The translations under genes and the position numbers were made by a program. Shown here piece after piece: positions 8,032-16,700 of a DNA stretch of 64,000 nucleotides. Source of the stretch: Dehalococcoidia bacterium (GTDB lineage: Bacteria; Chloroflexota; Dehalococcoidia; Bin125); NCBI GenBank assembly GCA_022825265.1, contig JAJDXE010000004.1, forward strand, positions 168,343-232,342. The letters run 5' to 3'. How positions within the stretch are numbered: position 1 is the stretch's first letter; each line of letters opens with the position of its first letter. The notes below the pieces were generated by a model. The model had not been told where the DNA came from and ran no database searches. It saw only the letters and a list, made by a program, of their open reading frames with translations.

Positions 8032-9684
8032 ATGCCTAAACTGTCCGACATGACTGACCTACCCGAACACCCCTTCCGCTTCGAATCACGACGCTCCCCC
8101 GTCCTCTCGACCAGGGGCATCGTCGCCACCAGCCAACCGCTCGCCTCGCTCGCCGGATTGCGCATCCTCCGCGAGGGCGGCAACGCCGCCGACGCCGCTG
8201 TCGCCGCCGCCGCCACCCTCGCCGTCACCGAGCCCACCTCAACCGGCATCGGCGGCGACTGCTTCGCCCTCTTCTACAACGCCCAGGACCAATCAGTCTC
8301 CGCCCTCAACGGCAGCGGACGAGCGCCCGCCGCCCTCAACCTCGACGTCGTCGCAAGCTGCGGCGAATGGGATCGCCAGGGTCCCCACGCCGTCACCGTC
8401 CCCGGCTCAATCATGGGCTGGCACGACACCGTCACCCGCTTCGGCCGCATGACCCTCGCCGACGTCCTCCAACCAGCCATCGAACACGCCGAGCAGGGTT
8501 TCGCGATGACCCCCGCAATCGCCCGAGGCTGGGACTTCCAGGCCCAACTGCTCGCTGAGAAGGGACCCGCTGGGCAAGACCTCCTCCTCAACGGCGCCGC
8601 CCCGCGAGCCGGCGAAGTCTGGACCAACCAGAACATCGCCAACGTCATGCGCGAAGTCGCCGAAGGCGGCCCCGACGCCTTCTACCAGGGACGACCGGCC
8701 GAGCGCATCGTCGAGGCACTCGAGGAGCACGGCGGCGTCATGGCCCTCAGCGACCTCGCCAACCACTGCTCCACCTTCGACGACGCGATCTCCACCACCT
8801 ACCGCCGCCACCGAGTCTGGGAATGCCCGCCCAACGGCCAGGGCATCACCACCCTGATGGCGCTCAACATCCTCGAAGGCTTCGAGATCGGCGAGTACGA
8901 TCCCCGCTCGCCCGAGGTCCTGCACATCATCATCGAGGCCCTCCGCCTCGCCTTCGCCGACGCCCGAGCCCTCGTCGCCGACCCGGCCCAGACCGACGTG
9001 CCGATCGAAGAGATGCTCAGCAAGGCCTACGCCGCCAAACGACGCCAACTGATCTGCGACGACCACGCCATTGAACTCGCCTCATCCGGCTTCCTCCCCG
9101 GACAGTCCGACACCGTCTACCTCTCCGCCGCCGACGGCGATGGCAACGCCTGCTCGTTCATCAACTCCAACTACGAGGGCTTCGGCAGCGGCATCGTCCC
9201 CCGAGACTGCGGCTTCAGCCTGCAAAACCGGGGAGCCGGGTTCGTCGTCGACGATCCTGACCATCCCAACGCGCTCGCCGGCGGCAAGCGGCCCTACCAC
9301 ACGATCATGCCCTCAATGATCACCCGCCACGACGGCAGCCTCTTCGCCAGCTACGGAGTCATGGGCGGCTGGAACCAGCCCCAGGGCCAAACCCAGGTCG
9401 TGCTCAACCTGATCGACCGGGGCATGGACGCCCAGACCGCCATCGACGCCCCCCGAGTCTCGATGTACGAAGAACCGCCCAACGGCCGGATCTACGTCGA
9501 AGACACCTTCGGCATCGACGTCCTCTCCGCCCTCGCCCAGCTCGGCCACCCCGTCTTCCCCGCCAGCGGAGCCATGAGAACCGGAGTCGTCGGCAAAGGC
9601 CAGATCATTACCCGAGACCCCGAACGGGGAGTCCTCTGGGGAGGCAGCGACCCAAGATCCGACGGCTGCGCGGTCCCGCTCTAA
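8032..9684 (+). CDS. ggt: gamma-glutamyltransferase family protein
   Basis: This is a 550-residue Ntn-hydrolase of the gamma-glutamyltransferase family (glutathione and gamma-glutamyl peptide hydrolysis or transfer). The large-subunit half has the conserved GGNAADAAVAAAATLAVTEP and GIGGDCFALFY blocks. The autocleavage site is DTVYLSAADGDGNACSF, with Thr361 as the predicted new N-terminal nucleophile, and the small subunit has SNYEGFGSGIV and KRPYHTIMPSM. No signal peptide is seen, so it is probably a cytoplasmic (YwrD-like) member. An internal ATG at 8050 is an alternative start; neither start has a clear ribosome site. The stop overlaps the stop of the convergent small gene by 4 bp. Confidence 0.9.
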   Translation: MPKLSDMTDLPEHPFRFESRRSPVLSTRGIVATSQPLASLAGLRILREGGNAADAAVAAAATLAVTEPTSTGIGGDCFALFYNAQDQSVSALNGSGRAPAALNLDVVASCGEWDRQGPHAVTVPGSIMGWHDTVTRFGRMTLADVLQPAIEHAEQGFAMTPAIARGWDFQAQLLAEKGPAGQDLLLNGAAPRAGEVWTNQNIANVMREVAEGGPDAFYQGRPAERIVEALEEHGGVMALSDLANHCSTFDDAISTTYRRHRVWECPPNGQGITTLMALNILEGFEIGEYDPRSPEVLHIIIEALRLAFADARALVADPAQTDVPIEEMLSKAYAAKRRQLICDDHAIELASSGFLPGQSDTVYLSAADGDGNACSFINSNYEGFGSGIVPRDCGFSLQNRGAGFVVDDPDHPNALAGGKRPYHTIMPSMITRHDGSLFASYGVMGGWNQPQGQTQVVLNLIDRGMDAQTAIDAPRVSMYEEPPNGRIYVEDTFGIDVLSALAQLGHPVFPASGAMRTGVVGKGQIITRDPERGVLWGGSDPRSDGCAVPL

Positions 9685-9992
9685 CCGATCCCGCCGCCGC
9701 CGATGTCGCCGCCGAACCCACCGCCATCGAAGCCGCCGCCAGTGTCGTGCGGACCTCCGTGGTGACCGCCGTCGAAGTGACCACCTTCGTACCCGCTTAC
9801 GCTCTGCGCGGCGTCACCGGCATGGTGATCGCTAACCATGTAGCCGACCGCCGCTGCACCCAGCCACCAGGTCCACATCCCGTCCTGCCAGTCCCGCACC
9901 TTCGCATTCGCCTTGCGGCCAAACAGCCGCGAGACCATCCGCAGCGGAATGAACACAACCAACGTCACGATCTCCGCAATGAGGGTCTTCAT
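9681..9992 (-). CDS. small membrane-associated protein with Gly/His-rich tail
   Basis: This 103-residue protein belongs to no family I recognise. It has a hydrophobic N-terminal stretch (residues 3-20), a basic segment RLFGRKANAKVRDWQDG, a second hydrophobic or aromatic stretch (MWTWWLGAAAVGYMV), then a tail of about 40 residues made mainly of Gly, Asp and His, ending in repeated GGG. An AGGAGG lies 6 bases before the ATG. It follows the ABC exporter gene by 13 bp on the same strand and is likely co-transcribed. Its N-terminal half resembles the small ORF on the other side of the exporter (13604-14014). Confidence 0.65.
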   Translation of the reverse strand: MKTLIAEIVTLVVFIPLRMVSRLFGRKANAKVRDWQDGMWTWWLGAAAVGYMVSDHHAGDAAQSVSGYEGGHFDGGHHGGPHDTGGGFDGGGFGGDIGGGGIG

Positions 9993-10005
9993 GAGTGCCT
10001 CCTGG

Positions 10006-13000
10006 CTACCGGCGAGCCGCCGACAACTGCCGGCGTACGAGTCGTGAGTACAACCCGTCTTCCGAAGCTAGCTGATCGTGCTGCCCAACCTCCACCACCC
10101 TGCCGTCCTCAAGCACGACAATCTGGTCCGCGTCGCGCACAGTCGACAGCCGGTGCGCAATCACCAGCGTCGTCCGGTCCGACATCAACTCATCCAACGC
10201 ATTCCGAACCAGCCGCTCATTGAGTCCGTCGAGATGCGATGTCGCCTCGTCCAGGATCAGCACAGGAGCATCCTTCAGCAGCGCGCGGCCAATCGCCACT
10301 CGCTGCCGCTGGCCACCGGAGAGCTGCGCCCCGCGCTCCCCGACCGGCGTGTCCAGACCCTCCGGCAGCGACTCCACAAAGTCAGCCAACCCGGCCCGCT
10401 CAATCGCCAGCAACAGATCGCCCTCGCTCGCCTCCGGCTTCGCTACCAACAGGTTGTCGCGAATCGACGCGTTGAACAGGTACGTGTCCTGAGCCACCAG
10501 CGCCACCTGACCGCGCAACTCATCCAGCCGATACGTCCGCAAGTCCGCATCCTCCAGCGTGATCTTCCCGTCCTGCGGATCCCAGAAGCGGAGCAGCAAG
10601 TGAGCCGCCGTCGTCTTGCCCGCACCCGACGGACCGACCAGCGCCACGGTCCCGCCCGGCTTGAGGTCGAAGGACACCTCATCCAGCGCCGCCCGAGGCG
10701 TGTCCTCATACGTGAAACCCACCGACGCAAACGCCCCTTCCGAGACGCCCGCTCGCTCACTCGCCCGTCCATTCGTGGCCAGTCCAGGACCGTCGACCAC
10801 CGCAACCGCCTCAGAATGCACGGCCGTCAACCGACGAGTCGCTCCGAGCGTGTCCCCCAACCGCCGACCGACCTGCGCCAGCTCCGCGACCGGCATGAAC
10901 GCGCCCATCGCCAACAGTGTCAGCAACGGCGCGAGCGAAGAATCAATGTCACCGCGAACAGCCAGCGCGCCGCCGATCGTCAACACCGCCAGCCCGCCAA
11001 ACCCCGTCAGCCCTTCAAGCAGCGTCCGCTGCGCCGAGATCTGCCGGTTAAACCCACCGCGAATCGGCATGTAGTCCCGCATCAATCCCTCAAACTCCGC
11101 CTTCCGCTCACGCTCCCGCTGGAATGCAGTCACCTCGCGCAGACCTTGGAGCGTGTCGACCATGTGCGCATTCAGCGCCCCCAGATGGTCCCGCGACCGA
11201 GACCCCAGCCGATCCACAATCTGCCGAGTGAACGATGGACTCAACGCAGCCAGGATCAACAGCGGAGCCAACCCGATCCCGAGTCGCCAATCAACCACGA
11301 ACAACGTGATCAACGCCGCACCGGGAATCACGACGCTGACGAACGCGTTCGCAATCGTGTGAGCAAAGAAGTACTCAACCGTCTCCACGTCCTGCGTCGC
11401 CATCGAAACCAGGTCGCCCGTCCGCCGACGCAGCAGATACGCCGGCGCAAGCTGATCCAGCTTGCGGAACAGATCAATTCGCATATCGGCCAACAATCGG
11501 AACGCCATGTCGTGCGAGACCCAGTTCTCGAGGAACCTGAACAGACCAGTCAGCACGGCAACGATGATCAACAACACCGCAAGCAGGGTGATCGAGTCCC
11601 CGTCGCGAACGTTGGCGACCATCAACGCGCCGATCACCCCGACCGCAATCGCGCCGAAGAAGTGCGCCACGCCGGTGCCAAACGACAGCGTCGTCTTGAA
11701 CCAGTACGGCGCCGCCAGCCTCAGCAACCGCGCCGAGGTCTCCTGCCAGCCCATCCCCTCAGCCCGCACGATCGCCTCGGTCGTCCCGCCGCCGTAATCA
11801 CGCATCGCCAGCGAGCCACTCGCAGCAGACGCCGCCTCACCAACCACGGGCGCATCGTCCACGAACCCGTCAATACTCGGATCCGTCATCTGCCCGGCCA
11901 TCAGCCAGTCGTAAACGCCGCCCTCTGCCAACAGCGTTTCATGGTCCCCGCGCTCAACCAGCTGTCCTTCATCCAGCACCAGGATCTCATCACAGTCGCG
12001 CACACTCGACAGCCGGTGAGCCATGATCAACGTCGTCCGACCCTGCATCAGCCGATCCAGCGCCGCCTGGATCGTCGCCTCGTTCTCCGCATCGACGCTG
12101 GACAGCGCCTCGTCGAGGATCAGCATCGGCGCATCGCGCAGCAACGCCCGAGCAATCGCAATCCGCTGACGCTCGCCGCCCGACAGCCGGTGCCCCCGCT
12201 CGCCGATCACGGTCGCGTAACCCTCCGGCAGCGAGCTGATGAACTCATGCGCGTTGGCGGCCTGCGCCGCCGCGCGAATCTCGTCTTCCGACGCATCGGG
12301 TTTGGCGAACTGCAGGTTCGCCAGCACCGTGCCGTGGAACAGGTACGTGTCCTGCAGCACGACTGCCATCTGTGCGCGGATATCGGCGAAGCGCAGTTCG
12401 TTCAGGTCGTGCCCTCCGAGCCGTATCGTGCCCTCCTGAGGCGTGTACAGCCGCTGCAACAACCAGACCAACGTCGACTTCCCCGACCCCGACCGCCCCA
12501 CCACACCAATCCGCTTGCCCGGCTCGACCGTGAACGAGACGCTGTTCAACGCCGGCCGACGACCGGTCGGATAGCTGAACGTGACATTCTCGAACTCGAT
12601 TCGCGGCTCGAGCGATCCAACCGGCTCGACCTCAGCATCCGGAGTCAGCGGCGTCGCCCGTTCGACGTCGAGCACACTCTCAGTTGCGGCCATGCCCAGC
12701 AACCCTTGGTGGAAAAGCTGGCTCAGCTCTCGCAAGGGCCGGAAAACCTCGACGCCCAGCATCAGCACCACCAGCAGTTCGGCCAGCTCCATCGCGCCGC
12801 TCTCGACCCGCAGCGCACCCACGTAGAGCGCCACCGCCGCCCCGGCCGTGATCGCCAGGATCGTCAGACCTTGCGCAATCGCGTTGTGGAACAGCACGCC
12901 CATCGTCGAGCGGAACACTTCCTGCGCGCGCTCAGCCAGTTCCGAGCCTCGACGACCGCTCTGGCCGAACGCCTTGAGCGTCGCCAGACCCTGCACCGAG

Positions 13001-13599
13001 TCCAGGAAATCGGCCGCAAAGGAGCCGTATGCATCCCGTCGCCGCAGCGATGCCTCGGCGTTCTTCTGCTTCAACAGTTGCGGGAGGACCAGCGTGATCA
13101 ATGCAAACCCGAAGTAGATCGCCGCCACTGGCAGATCGAGCCAGCCCATGAAGATGAAAATTCCAATCGGCGCCAGCGCCGCCACGATCAGTTGCGGCAG
13201 ATACTGACCAAAGAACGTCTCCAGTTGCTCGACGCCCTCGATCACCCCGACCGTCACATCGCCCGTACGCCGCCTGTCAAAGTGGGACGGTCCCAGCTGA
13301 GCGACCTGATCGAACAGCCGTTGGCGCAGCGAGAACTGCACCTGCAACGCCGTGCCGTTCGCAATCTCTTCCTTGAGATAGAGGAACACCGACCGCGCTG
13401 CGATCGACGCTGCCGTCGCAACAATCAGCGGAATCAGGTCGGAGAAGCTGTCGCCCTCAAATATCTGAGCGCCAATCCAGCCCAACAACGCCAGCCGAGC
13501 CACGCCCGCCGCCACCGCGAGCAGGCCCACGCTCACCGCCAGCGCAATGCGCCAGCGAACACCCTCGGTAAACCGCCACAGGTCCCAGGAAAACGTCAC
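10006..13599 (-). CDS. full-length ABC exporter (TMD-NBD-TMD-NBD in one chain)
   Basis: This 1197-residue protein is two ABC half-exporters joined head to tail. The first membrane domain covers about residues 15-310. The first ATPase domain is at about 330-580, with Walker A GRSGSGKST near residue 366, signature LSGGERQRIAIARAL and Walker B LILDEALSSVD. The second membrane domain is at about 640-930, and the second ATPase domain at about 960-1190, with Walker A GPSGAGKTT near 988, LSGGQRQRVAIGRAL and LILDEATSHLD. Both sites keep the catalytic Glu, the H-loop His (MAHRLS, IAHRLS) and Q-loops, so both should hydrolyse ATP. Cargo is unknown; lipid, drug or peptide are family possibilities. Bacterial exporters of this type are more often separate half-transporters. 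Confidence 0.92.
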   Translation of the reverse strand: MTFSWDLWRFTEGVRWRIALAVSVGLLAVAAGVARLALLGWIGAQIFEGDSFSDLIPLIVATAASIAARSVFLYLKEEIANGTALQVQFSLRQRLFDQVAQLGPSHFDRRRTGDVTVGVIEGVEQLETFFGQYLPQLIVAALAPIGIFIFMGWLDLPVAAIYFGFALITLVLPQLLKQKNAEASLRRRDAYGSFAADFLDSVQGLATLKAFGQSGRRGSELAERAQEVFRSTMGVLFHNAIAQGLTILAITAGAAVALYVGALRVESGAMELAELLVVLMLGVEVFRPLRELSQLFHQGLLGMAATESVLDVERATPLTPDAEVEPVGSLEPRIEFENVTFSYPTGRRPALNSVSFTVEPGKRIGVVGRSGSGKSTLVWLLQRLYTPQEGTIRLGGHDLNELRFADIRAQMAVVLQDTYLFHGTVLANLQFAKPDASEDEIRAAAQAANAHEFISSLPEGYATVIGERGHRLSGGERQRIAIARALLRDAPMLILDEALSSVDAENEATIQAALDRLMQGRTTLIMAHRLSSVRDCDEILVLDEGQLVERGDHETLLAEGGVYDWLMAGQMTDPSIDGFVDDAPVVGEAASAASGSLAMRDYGGGTTEAIVRAEGMGWQETSARLLRLAAPYWFKTTLSFGTGVAHFFGAIAVGVIGALMVANVRDGDSITLLAVLLIIVAVLTGLFRFLENWVSHDMAFRLLADMRIDLFRKLDQLAPAYLLRRRTGDLVSMATQDVETVEYFFAHTIANAFVSVVIPGAALITLFVVDWRLGIGLAPLLILAALSPSFTRQIVDRLGSRSRDHLGALNAHMVDTLQGLREVTAFQRERERKAEFEGLMRDYMPIRGGFNRQISAQRTLLEGLTGFGGLAVLTIGGALAVRGDIDSSLAPLLTLLAMGAFMPVAELAQVGRRLGDTLGATRRLTAVHSEAVAVVDGPGLATNGRASERAGVSEGAFASVGFTYEDTPRAALDEVSFDLKPGGTVALVGPSGAGKTTAAHLLLRFWDPQDGKITLEDADLRTYRLDELRGQVALVAQDTYLFNASIRDNLLVAKPEASEGDLLLAIERAGLADFVESLPEGLDTPVGERGAQLSGGQRQRVAIGRALLKDAPVLILDEATSHLDGLNERLVRNALDELMSDRTTLVIAHRLSTVRDADQIVVLEDGRVVEVGQHDQLASEDGLYSRLVRRQLSAARR

Positions 13600-13603
13600 G
13601 CAG

Positions 13604-14014
13604 TCATCCTCGACTGTCTTGCTCAGGAGCGATGTGCCTGCTTGCCTTGATTCGAGGTGCCCCCCTCAGGACATGATTACTTGGCGACCTGTCTTGCTGT
13701 CGTTGCGCTTCCAACAGTGACTCTCGCATCCGGTTTGATCTGTCCGCCACGTGACCATCCCCGTGCAGATGTTGCGTCTGCTCTCGGCGTCTTCGTGAAG
13801 TCGCGCGATCGCCCCGATCGGCGTGACCGTCATCCACTTCAACCGGATGAAAGCCGCCATGATTGAGAAAGTCGAGGACAGCCAACTCCGATTGCCGAAC
13901 TCTCGAATACGCTCCGCGGCCGAGCAAGCGGGCCAACAGCTTGAGCGGTGCGAACAGCGCCAAGGTAAGTGCCATCAACATCAGCGCGGCAACCGCAACG
14001 GCGAGATCATCCAT
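13604..14014 (-). CDS. small membrane ORF, possibly degenerate
   Basis: The first 45 residues read as a convincing membrane segment followed by PLKLLARLLGRGAYSRVR, similar to the PLRMVSRLFGRKANAKVR segment of the small gene at 9681-9992. After about residue 55 the reading becomes rich in Arg, His and Asp and looks non-coding, so the gene may be frameshifted or the real stop may lie in another frame. It ends 4 bp before the exporter start. I see it as a possible damaged paralogue rather than a confident gene. Confidence 0.3.
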   Translation of the reverse strand: MDDLAVAVAALMLMALTLALFAPLKLLARLLGRGAYSRVRQSELAVLDFLNHGGFHPVEVDDGHADRGDRATSRRRREQTQHLHGDGHVADRSNRMRESLLEAQRQQDRSPSNHVLRGAPRIKASRHIAPEQDSRG

Positions 14015-14473
14015 TTCGATTCCACCAAGAACTAAAGCCGCCAACATTGATGCGACGGCCCTCAGTCTATGCGCTGCGGAGGGTCAAGCCCGAAAGGAGA
14101 TGCTGGATCCGCGAAGCGAAACGGCCGACCGGCCAGTGCCGGATCGTGCCAAACAACGAAGATCTGGCCGCAGCCGGCCGCTTGGCAATCGAATCAGCGA
14201 CCTGTGACGTTGGTAGGGTCGACGACTTCAGAGAATCGCCATCAACTGAGTGGTGGGTCTACAAGACTGTACGACGAGCTTTCGTTTGGGATGTTGCGCT
14301 TCGCAATAGACCAGAGGAACAGGGCTGCTGATACTGTCACGTCGTGTCCGATTACCTGGCCGAGGATGCGTTTCCAAGTTCTCCCGTGTCTTGAAGAGCG
14401 GCAAGGTCGAGAACCACTCGGTCCGGCGCCAATCCCGCGACCCCACAAGCTTGAACCAGGAGTGAGATCGCCG
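14015..14473. other. intergenic stretch, no gene recognised
   Basis: About 460 bases separate the exporter region from the short-chain dehydrogenase. The frame of the dehydrogenase is open upstream to 14069, but the extra residues show no family likeness. No tRNA, hairpin with T-tract or repeat was found. It probably holds the promoter of the dehydrogenase. Confidence 0.5.
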
Positions 14474-15250
14474 ATGCCAGACCGATTCGAAGGCAAGGTC
14501 GTCGTGATCACCGGAGCCGCAGGAGGCATCGGGAGGGCGACCGCCGTCCGATTCGCATCAGAGGGCGCCAGCATCCTCGCCGTTGATCTGCCGAATTCCG
14601 ATCTGGACGAGACAGTGGCAGCGGTGCAGCGAGCGGCCGGCCGGATCGTGACCCATCCAGCCGATGTCACCATTGCCAGCGAGGTCGCTGGCTACGTCCA
14701 GGCGGCGCTCGAACACTTCGGGCAGATCGACATCTTCTTCAACAACGCGGGCATCGAGGGCTGGGTCGGACTGCTGCTCGGTTACCCGGAGGACGAATAC
14801 GACCGCGTCTTCGCGGTCAACGTCAAAGGCGTCTTCCTCGGCTTGCAGGCTGTCGGCCGAGTGATGCGTGATTCAGGCGGCGGTGCGATCATCAACACGG
14901 CCTCGGTCGCTGGGCTCCAGGCTACGGCCGCCGCGGCGGCGTACGGAGCCAGCAAGAGCGCCGTCGTCGGGCTGACCAAGTCGGCCGCCATCGCCTTCGT
15001 CGATGACAACATCCGCGTCAACGCGATCTGCCCCGGACCGATCGAAACCCGCATGATGCGTGCCATGGAACGAGGCGTCAACCCGGACGACCCGGAAGCC
15101 GTCCATCGGAACCTCGCCGCCTCAACCCCGATGAAGCGCTACGGCGAACCCGAAGAGATCGCAGCCATGGTCGCCTTCCTCGCCAGCGACGACGCCTCCT
15201 ACATCACCGGCGGCATCTACCCCGTCGACGGCGGCACTCGCGCCAGCTAG
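14474..15250 (+). CDS. short-chain dehydrogenase/reductase (SDR)
   Basis: This is a 258-residue classical SDR. The cofactor motif GAAGGIGRA is at residues 14-22, Asp in LAVDLPN suggests NAD(H), NNAG is at about 93-96, the active-site Ser is in NTASVAG, and YGASK gives the catalytic Tyr and Lys. The C-terminal CPGPIETRMM and YITGGIYPVDGG are typical. The open frame runs 135 codons further upstream, but homology begins at the ATG at 14474, with AGGAG about 12 bases before it. It lies just left of the sterol genes and could oxidise or reduce a 3-hydroxy/keto sterol, but nothing in the sequence proves this. Confidence 0.85.
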   Translation: MPDRFEGKVVVITGAAGGIGRATAVRFASEGASILAVDLPNSDLDETVAAVQRAAGRIVTHPADVTIASEVAGYVQAALEHFGQIDIFFNNAGIEGWVGLLLGYPEDEYDRVFAVNVKGVFLGLQAVGRVMRDSGGGAIINTASVAGLQATAAAAAYGASKSAVVGLTKSAAIAFVDDNIRVNAICPGPIETRMMRAMERGVNPDDPEAVHRNLAASTPMKRYGEPEEIAAMVAFLASDDASYITGGIYPVDGGTRAS

Positions 15251-15313
15251 CCCGCGCCTCGTTGAGACCCCGAGTCGCCGCCGATAGCATCGAGTTGATG
15301 TGAGGAGCGCGAC

Positions 15314-15642
15314 ATGGCACGGATTGAGATCGCCCCGGCGAAGGCGAGGAGAGCACCCGCCTGTTCCAGCCGCGACCCGAATTGGGCGCCGCGATGACAG
15401 CCCTCTCCCGCGCGGTCATGGAGCACAGTCAGCTGCCCGTGCGCGAACGCGAAGTCGTGCGCATGCGCATCGCCGAAATCAATCAATGTTCCGTTTGACT
15501 GGACACCCGCTCTGCATCGGCGATGCAGAGCGGTCTGACCGAAGAGGTATACGCACAGGTCTCGAGCTATCGCGAGAGCCCGCTGTACACGGATCGGGAA
15601 CGCGCCGTGATCGACTTCGCCGATATCACCTCAGATTCTTGA
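15314..15642 (+). pseudogene. carboxymuconolactone decarboxylase/AhpD-like gene, broken or UGA-containing
   Basis: The reading resembles a carboxymuconolactone decarboxylase-family (alkylhydroperoxidase-like) protein in pieces. The ATG at 15314 opens MARIEIAPAKA. About 11 codons later the likeness jumps frame to EESTRLFQPRPELGAAM. From 15394 it continues TALSRAVMEHSQLPVRE up to RIAEINQCSV, and there the second Cys of the expected CxxC is a UGA (15496-15498). The same frame then resumes LDTRSASAMQSGLTEEVY and reaches a second UGA at 15640. The expected 3' part is not recognisable. The frameshift and second stop favour a pseudogene. The first UGA replaces exactly the redox Cys and is followed by a SECIS-like hairpin, so an ancestral selenoprotein is possible. 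Confidence 0.6.
15507..15533 (+). other. perfect 12-bp hairpin with GGC loop, SECIS-like
   Basis: Bases 15507-15518 pair perfectly with 15522-15533 around a 3-base GGC loop. The hairpin begins 8 bases after the in-frame UGA, and the apical loop is 20 bases after it. A short loop starting with G and a UGA-to-loop distance of about 16-37 bases are the published features of bacterial SECIS elements, as I recall them. There is no T-tract, so a terminator is unlikely. Confidence 0.5.
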
Positions 15643-15807
15643 GGCGAGTCGGGAGCGGTCTGGGACGGGCTTGGCTTCGAGCTGTTGGGCGGATGGGAGT
15701 GTGTGAGTCCCGATCACCCGATCAACTGCTCCGACGTAGACCGCGACAGCGGCCGCTCAGTTCCGGCAAATGCGAACGGAGCAACAGTCGGGTCAATCTC
15801 CCGACCT

Positions 15808-16518
15808 CTATTCAATGCCCAGCACGCTGTAGTCGCCGGTCAGGATCAGGCGAATTGAGACATACAACCCGACGATCGGTATCAGGACCCAGACGGAGTT
15901 TGGACCGACGATGAAGACGTAGAAGTCGCGCGCTTTGACAAGGGTTCGCTTTTGTCCCACGAAAAAACTGACGAGATAAAGCGAGGATGCGTACACCCAC
16001 TGCCAGAAGAGCATCGCTCCGATGATGCCGGCGGCGATGGCCGGCATGACCCCGGCTGCATAGGCGACGTACAGCGCGATCGTCGGGATCGGTGTCACGA
16101 AGCCGTTGCCGATATCGATGTTGAATCCGTACGTGTTGCGGTCGGCGTAGGCCGAGTCGTACATCGAGTAGGCCGCCCAGACATCCGCCCAGACCGTGGG
16201 AGAGAGGCTTTGCCTCAGGGGCACCCTGGTCGTCAGGAACTCCACGGCGGGTGACCGGCCGGTCTCGTTCCAATGGTTGCGCCAGTACCTCGCGCGCGCC
16301 TCGATGTAGTCTCGGCGGAAGTACAGGCAGATCTCCCAGTAGCAGATCACGAGATTGATGGCGAAGTACAGGCTCAACAGGAATTGGAACGGGTCTAACC
16401 AGCCCTGTAGGTGGTAGCGGACGGCAATGCCGGGAATCGCCAGGATGATGATCGCCAAGACTGCAAGCAGACCGGCCGGTGCGCCCCATTGGCCCGATGA
16501 CTCGCTCGCACTGCTCAA
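15808..16518 (-). CDS. EBP/EXPERA-like membrane protein, candidate sterol isomerase
   Basis: This 236-residue protein has about five membrane helices (near residues 15-33, 43-65, 142-160, 163-187, 208-226). It resembles emopamil-binding protein (sterol delta8-delta7 isomerase) in three places: W114-x-x-Y117 with D121-S-x-Y124 (eukaryotic form WKEY..ADSRY), a polar helix containing WQWVYASSLY (eukaryotic GQLYGDVLYF), and N207-x-x-W210-x-x-x-P214 (eukaryotic NALWLVLP). The residues matching the isomerase acids appear changed (first Glu to Cys, second Glu to Asp135), so activity is uncertain. The start is a TTG with a weak GAGGGAAG before it. It is divergent from the sterol operon, which supports a sterol role. 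Confidence 0.6.
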   Translation of the reverse strand: MSSASESSGQWGAPAGLLAVLAIIILAIPGIAVRYHLQGWLDPFQFLLSLYFAINLVICYWEICLYFRRDYIEARARYWRNHWNETGRSPAVEFLTTRVPLRQSLSPTVWADVWAAYSMYDSAYADRNTYGFNIDIGNGFVTPIPTIALYVAYAAGVMPAIAAGIIGAMLFWQWVYASSLYLVSFFVGQKRTLVKARDFYVFIVGPNSVWVLIPIVGLYVSIRLILTGDYSVLGIE

Positions 16519-16623
16519 AGCGACAATCTTCCCTCATTGCTGAGACGGACCCGGCCGAGATCGGCCGATCCGGTGTGCAGGATAGCTACACGCCAGCTCT
16601 CGGCAGGGCGAATGTTCCCAATC

Positions 16624-16652
16624 TTGAACGTTCGATAGCCATCAACTAGCGT
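16624..16652 (+). promoter_or_regulatory. candidate promoter for the sterol operon
   Basis: TTGAAC (16624-16629) and TAGCGT (16647-16652) are separated by 17 bases and lie about 50 bases before the SdmB-like start, inside the 182-bp divergent gap. The -35 is good and the -10 weak, so this is only a candidate. Confidence 0.25.
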
Positions 16653-16700
16653 CTGCCTTATCTTCCTCGCTCGTCGCTGTGTCCAACGTCTGGGAGCCAC

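Noticed and set aside
10078..13650. A 1190-codon open frame on the plus strand across the ABC exporter gene.
   Set aside because: It is antisense to a gene with complete ABC motifs. Stop-free antisense frames are expected from strongly G/C-ending codons, and the translation has no family likeness and is Arg/Gln/His-rich.
15507..15533. The 12-bp hairpin as a transcription terminator.
   Set aside because: No T-tract on either side in either direction, and it lies inside the recognisable coding likeness of the AhpD-like gene.
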